Below, one piece after another: positions 60,391-64,000 of a stretch of DNA of 64,000 bases. The notes beneath the pieces are model-generated. The model was not told where the DNA came from. It worked only from the letters and a program-made list of their open reading frames with translations, and made no database searches. Origin of the DNA: Uliginosibacterium gangwonense DSM 18521. GTDB taxonomy: Bacteria; Pseudomonadota; Gammaproteobacteria; Burkholderiales; Rhodocyclaceae. The position numbers and the translations under genes were made by a program. The stretch's first letter is position 1; each line of letters opens with the position of its first letter. The stretch is taken from positions 186,001 through 250,000 of the forward strand of contig NZ_KB892863.1 of assembly GCF_000373965.1 (NCBI RefSeq), read 5' to 3'.

Positions 60391-61341
60391 ATGACATATG
60401 TACAGATGGCATTTCTTGGTTTGGTGTTTCTTGCCGTATTTGGGCTTGTGGCGTTTTCCTTGAGCCGCCTGTCACCTAAAGCAACAAGCCAGCGCTTGTC
60501 AATTATCAAAGGGGGTAAGCACGAGGTGGGAATGGAGCGCCGTGCAGCAAGTTGGCATGAGCGTTTTTCTCAATTTATGGCCCCATTGAGCCAGCTCTCC
60601 TTGCCAGACGAGGGGTGGGAGACATCTGGAATCCGCACTCGTTTTCTAAATGCCGGGATACGTAATGCCTCTGCTCCAGTGTTGTATTTTTGTTCCAAGA
60701 CATTGTTGGCGTTGGCATTTCCATTGCTGGCCTACCTGGCTTTGGAGTTGGGAACGGGGGATGTGAAAATCAACGTTATATTGACATTCATGTTGTGCGT
60801 AGCAACTGTTGGTTACTATTTACCAAATTTCATTCTCGGTCGTTTGATTTTTATGCGACAACGAGAGATATTCGAGAGTTTTCCAGATGCTCTCGATTTA
60901 ATGACTGTGTGTGTTGAAGCAGGCTTGGGCGTAGATGCTGCGTTGGCCAAGGTGGCCACGGATATTGAGACCAGGAGTGCAACGCTCGGTGAAGAATTGC
61001 GTCTGGTAGGGTTGGAATTGCGGGCTGGCGGTGAGCGTGAGCAGGCTTTGCGCAACTTGGCGGCACGAACTGGGGTAAGCGAAGTAGATTCTTGGGTGGG
61101 AATGTTGGTACAGGCCGACCGTTTTGGAACCAGTATTGCTTCCACTTTACGTATTCACTCAGAAATGCTAAGGACCAAACGGCGTCAGCGAGCCGAAGAG
61201 ATGGCTGCAAAGATCGGTTTGAAGCTCCTTTTTCCGTTGATATTCTGCATTTTTCCTTCATTCCTACTGGTACTGTTGGGGCCTGCATTCATCCAGATTT
61301 ACCGCATACTTTTACCTTCCTTGACTGGAGGTGGAAATTGA
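60391..61341 (+). CDS. tadC: Flp pilus inner-membrane platform protein TadC
   Basis: A 316-residue T2SS-F family protein with the typical FPDALDLMTVCVEAGLGVDAAL segment and C-terminal helices (LLFPLIFCIFPSFLLVLLG). The ATG at 60391 has AAGGAG nine bases upstream. It partners TadB, and the next gene starts inside its stop codon. Confidence 0.93.
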   Translation: MTYVQMAFLGLVFLAVFGLVAFSLSRLSPKATSQRLSIIKGGKHEVGMERRAASWHERFSQFMAPLSQLSLPDEGWETSGIRTRFLNAGIRNASAPVLYFCSKTLLALAFPLLAYLALELGTGDVKINVILTFMLCVATVGYYLPNFILGRLIFMRQREIFESFPDALDLMTVCVEAGLGVDAALAKVATDIETRSATLGEELRLVGLELRAGGEREQALRNLAARTGVSEVDSWVGMLVQADRFGTSIASTLRIHSEMLRTKRRQRAEEMAAKIGLKLLFPLIFCIFPSFLLVLLGPAFIQIYRILLPSLTGGGN

Positions 61342-62480
61342 AAACCTCGAATATGCATCGATTTGAAGGTGGCGACACATCTTTCTTGGCTACGTATTGC
61401 ACCGCAAAGTGTTTCAAAGGTGCAGTGTTGTCCAGCATGGCCTTGCTGTTTGCAGGGTGTGAATCGTCCACGCTCAGGCAGAACGAGCTTGCCTGGAGTG
61501 TGGAGTCGGTTGTGCGCGTGGGCTATGAATCCAACTTTCAGCGCGGTGAGCAGTTCTACAAGCTCGGCTTGTATTATGATGGACAAAAGCGTAGCCCATT
61601 AGCGGAGAGTGCTTATCGAAAAGCCATCCACTTCAACCCCGAGCATATGCAGGCGCACAATGCGCTTGGGGTGTTGTTGGCAATGCGGGGGGCATTCGAT
61701 GAATCTATTCAGGAGCTTCAAACTGCAGCGCGGTTGGCGCCAGACCAATCATATGTTTTGAGTAACCTCGGATATGCCTATCTGCTCTCAGGACAAACCA
61801 AAGAGGCTGCAAATTGGCTGAATCAGGCCTTGTGGATTGATCCAACGAATGCGAAGGCGGAACAGAACTTTCGCCTGCTTCAGAAAACAGTGGCAGTACG
61901 ACGCGAGGCTCCGTCTGTTTGGACGGTACAGCCGAATTCAGCCACTACTAGCATAGGTAAGGAAGATAAGTCGACATCACCACCAGACAATGCTTTGACT
62001 GTTGGTGTGCCTATGGCTGAGGTTGATAGTGAATCAGTAAAGGAAATCGCTGTTGTCCAATCTACGTTTGGCGCTGACAGCTCTAGAAAACGGATAGAAG
62101 AGGACGCCAGTTACTCTATTAAGGAAATGGGGGCCGATGCGATAGTGTCGGCATCAGATAAACCGAGAAATTTTAGGCTGGAGATTTCGAACGGGATGGG
62201 ACAGCGAGGTGCGGCCCACAGGGTGAGTGCCATGCTCAGTAGTATAGGAATGAAATCGGTACGCCTGACGGATCAGCGACCCTTTGTGCAAAAATGGACG
62301 CAGGTTCAATATTCAGAAGGTTATCAACAAGATGCGATGACGCTTGCGGCTCATCTTGGAGCAAGTACCATGTCAATATCGTCTTTACATCAGATGCACC
62401 GGGTACATATTAGAGTTGTACTTGGGAAAGATATTGGCAAAGTGCTCGCGGTGGGTTTTAGAATGCCTACCCATATGTAG
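61338..62480 (+). CDS. tadD: TadD-like TPR lipoprotein with LytR C-terminal domain
   Basis: A protein of about 380 residues. A lipobox-like LFAGC follows a long N-region. TPR repeats at about 80-190 (YDGQKRSPLAESAYRKAI, then two further units) lead to a Ser-rich linker. A LytR_C-like domain ends the protein (about 275-380, LEISNGMGQRGAAHRVSAML). TTG at 61338 overlaps the tadC stop and has GGAGG six bases upstream, making it the best start; ATG at 61353 is the alternative. TadD proteins assist secretin assembly. Confidence 0.85.
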   Translation: MKTSNMHRFEGGDTSFLATYCTAKCFKGAVLSSMALLFAGCESSTLRQNELAWSVESVVRVGYESNFQRGEQFYKLGLYYDGQKRSPLAESAYRKAIHFNPEHMQAHNALGVLLAMRGAFDESIQELQTAARLAPDQSYVLSNLGYAYLLSGQTKEAANWLNQALWIDPTNAKAEQNFRLLQKTVAVRREAPSVWTVQPNSATTSIGKEDKSTSPPDNALTVGVPMAEVDSESVKEIAVVQSTFGADSSRKRIEEDASYSIKEMGADAIVSASDKPRNFRLEISNGMGQRGAAHRVSAMLSSIGMKSVRLTDQRPFVQKWTQVQYSEGYQQDAMTLAAHLGASTMSISSLHQMHRVHIRVVLGKDIGKVLAVGFRMPTHM

Positions 62481-62736
62481 ACAGCACTAAACCCCAACAA
62501 ATTTGCATACTTAGAGGTGGATGGTGGCGTCACATCCACTTGTAACCTGCGCTTGCGTTGTTGAGATTCACCCTTATGCCTTGGCTATGGATAAGCCACT
62601 TTGCATTACACACGCGCAGCCAAGAGGAACGGTTATCGTTCCTCTTGGTCGTATGTCGCTCTTATGTGAAAGCAAAACTAAATCTCGCCCAGTCCTTTGG
62701 GAAAGCGGCAACCTTGGATACGCACTTGCAAGGACG
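62481..62736. other. Intergenic region ending the tad locus
   Basis: No credible gene is present. The notable element is the hairpin at 62620-62648. A 73-codon frame here has no ribosome-binding site and no recognisable features. Confidence 0.5.
62620..62648. terminator. Perfect 12-bp hairpin between convergent genes
   Basis: Arms CCAAGAGGAACG and CGTTCCTCTTGG with a five-base loop lie between tadD and the convergent hydrolase gene. Neither side has a clear T-run, so it is terminator-like but not canonical. Confidence 0.5.
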
Positions 62737-63984
62737 CTATGAGACGAAATGCGTCACTAAATAGTTTTTTGTCCTCTCCTGCCCGAAGAAATTGGTATGC
62801 CAAACCTTACCCTGTTTTTCATTTGGCGTACCAAATTCCAGCAGATCTGCCGCCGAAATCGTAGGGTTGGTTGAAGCAACGCCATCATAGGGGACGACCA
62901 GATCGTTGTCGATCTTCATGAGTAACTTGTCTAAAAGCACTCCCATCTCCAGAAGAATCGAGTGCGCATAATCGAAATCTGCACGAACACCAAATACATT
63001 CTTTGGATTCATGAGGTTCTTGATCTGGTTGAGATCCTTGACCAAACTGGAGGTCGTGGCGAGTTGCTGCACGCTGGGTAAGTTGAATGCCGATGACACG
63101 AGAACTCGGGCTAAGCCGACCACGACGTTCAACGCAAAACATGGTGATTTCGATGCCAGTAACGCGGCAATGTTCAAAAATTTACGGATTTCATCGGGAT
63201 TGGCCAGCGGCGACCCCTGGTTGGCTGCTGCGACAAAACACACTTTCCCAATATCCTTCACTTTACCGTTACGCTTGCTCACGATTTTGTGCAAGTCGAG
63301 ATGGTCCAACTTGTCTGTTGTGCTGGGATTTGCACATAATGCACGCGTAATCAGTCCCCCACGACTATGACAAACCAGATCCACCGTCCAGTTTGCGCCC
63401 AGTGGGATCTTGTCTAGCAGATCCAGCGCATTCTCAAGCGGCGTCTTGCTGATTGTCCAGTGATCGTAACCAAACGCATGGCCGTTATACGCCTTGATCA
63501 ACTTTTGCATGGTGGCGTCATCTTGATCTGGCTTTCCAAGATCAGAGAATGCCCCTGCAATGGAACTGAATATCCCGTGTATGAAGATCAAAACGCGTTG
63601 CCCTTGTGCTTGATCTAATTGTTGTGGTGTTGCGGGGGTTTCGTACCCGTTGCTCAGCGCAATAAAACTTTCGGTTTTATTTGCGGCCTCGACGGTACGG
63701 GCGATCGCCCAGATGACATCTGTTGGTAGATTTTTCGTAATCTTCAACGCGGCACGTCCGACCCATTTTTCAGCATCCGCAACAGCGGCACCAAGTTGAT
63801 GGGGCGCAATAAATCCGAACCTTTTTACGATGTCGGCATTCTTGTTCTGTTCGTGGTGTGGCGTGTCGTATTCGGGGAAGACGAATTGAATCACACCGCT
63901 TTCCGAATGTTGAATGACCAGTAGATCAGCATCTGCCGTAGCAGGTGCGGTGGCCTTCAATGCAAATCCGAATTCCTTAGTCAC
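62737..63984 (-). CDS. Lipase-like alpha/beta hydrolase, probably cut at the window edge
   Basis: At least 415 residues. An alpha/beta-hydrolase core shows an HG oxyanion turn (FIHGIFSSIAG) and nucleophile elbow LVCHSRGGL, like PGAP1/lipase-type esterases. A late Asp/His pair (NDLVVPYDGV and the C-terminal NYLVTHF) could complete the triad. The GTG at 63984 is only the first candidate inside the window; the frame stays open to base 64000, so the N-terminus may lie outside. No signal peptide is visible. The substrate is unknown. Confidence 0.7.
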   Translation of the reverse strand: MTKEFGFALKATAPATADADLLVIQHSESGVIQFVFPEYDTPHHEQNKNADIVKRFGFIAPHQLGAAVADAEKWVGRAALKITKNLPTDVIWAIARTVEAANKTESFIALSNGYETPATPQQLDQAQGQRVLIFIHGIFSSIAGAFSDLGKPDQDDATMQKLIKAYNGHAFGYDHWTISKTPLENALDLLDKIPLGANWTVDLVCHSRGGLITRALCANPSTTDKLDHLDLHKIVSKRNGKVKDIGKVCFVAAANQGSPLANPDEIRKFLNIAALLASKSPCFALNVVVGLARVLVSSAFNLPSVQQLATTSSLVKDLNQIKNLMNPKNVFGVRADFDYAHSILLEMGVLLDKLLMKIDNDLVVPYDGVASTNPTISAADLLEFGTPNEKQGKVWHTNFFGQERTKNYLVTHFVS

Positions 63985-64000
63985 CGGATGGATTGTATCC

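Noticed and set aside
62521-62742. 73-codon frame after the tad locus
   Set aside because: No ribosome-binding site, no recognisable domain, and it runs through the hairpin at 62620-62648.

Overview
The window reads as chromosomal DNA of a betaproteobacterium (roughly mid-50s % G+C by eye). This is suggested by the infA2/csp pair, the NasT-controlled nitrate-assimilation operon, an E. coli-like narXL/narKGHJI/nirBD block, CcmFHI and a Burkholderia/Ralstonia-like tad (Flp pilus) locus. No tRNA, rRNA, CRISPR array or prophage was seen. Genus cannot be fixed from sequence alone.

Layout. (1) 1-7.0 kb: housekeeping and miscellaneous genes: cold-shock protein, a second IF-1, HrpA helicase, an EF-hand-like protein and an AP2-domain protein. 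(2) 7.1-16.7 kb, minus strand: nitrate assimilation, nrtABD-nirB-(17-codon ORF)-nirD-nasA. It is preceded by a sigma54-type promoter and a textbook ANTAR two-hairpin/terminator leader, with nasT just upstream. (3) 16.8-31.5 kb, minus strand: nitrate respiration and its sensing: narL, narX, a glutamine amidotransferase, narI-J-H-G-K, and a second, E. coli-type nirBD. An IS200/IS605 transposase remnant lies upstream of that nirB. (4) 31.9-44.6 kb: ccmI-ccmH-ccmF, a TPR-porin, two giant multihaem c-type cytochromes (about 24 haem sites each), a di-haem b-type membrane protein (all minus strand) and a divergent ferredoxin-flavoprotein. (5) 45.2-62.5 kb, plus strand: a two-component system, an isoprenylcysteine-methyltransferase-like protein, then a complete tad locus (several flp pilins, cpaA, cpaB, secretin, lipoprotein, TadG, two TadE-like, TadZ, TadA, TadB, TadC, TadD-like). 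(6) 62.7-64 kb: a lipase-like hydrolase, probably cut by the window edge.

How the genes work together. Nitrate is imported by NrtABD and reduced by NasA, then NirBD, under nitrogen control. The same nitrate is respired by NarGHI, with NarK exchange and NirBD2 for nitrite detoxification, under NarXL.

The most unusual segment is region 4. A flavoprotein with two non-canonical ferredoxin motifs (Ser and His replacing Cys) faces a four-histidine b-type membrane cytochrome. Next to them lie two repeat-built multihaem cytochromes, a porin-like outer-membrane protein, and a private cytochrome c assembly set lacking ccmG. I infer a transenvelope electron conduit in which a split, NADPH-oxidase-like inner-membrane module replaces the usual quinol dehydrogenase. 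The tad locus contains a segmental duplication with one functional and several decaying pilin copies, which share a conserved dyad upstream.
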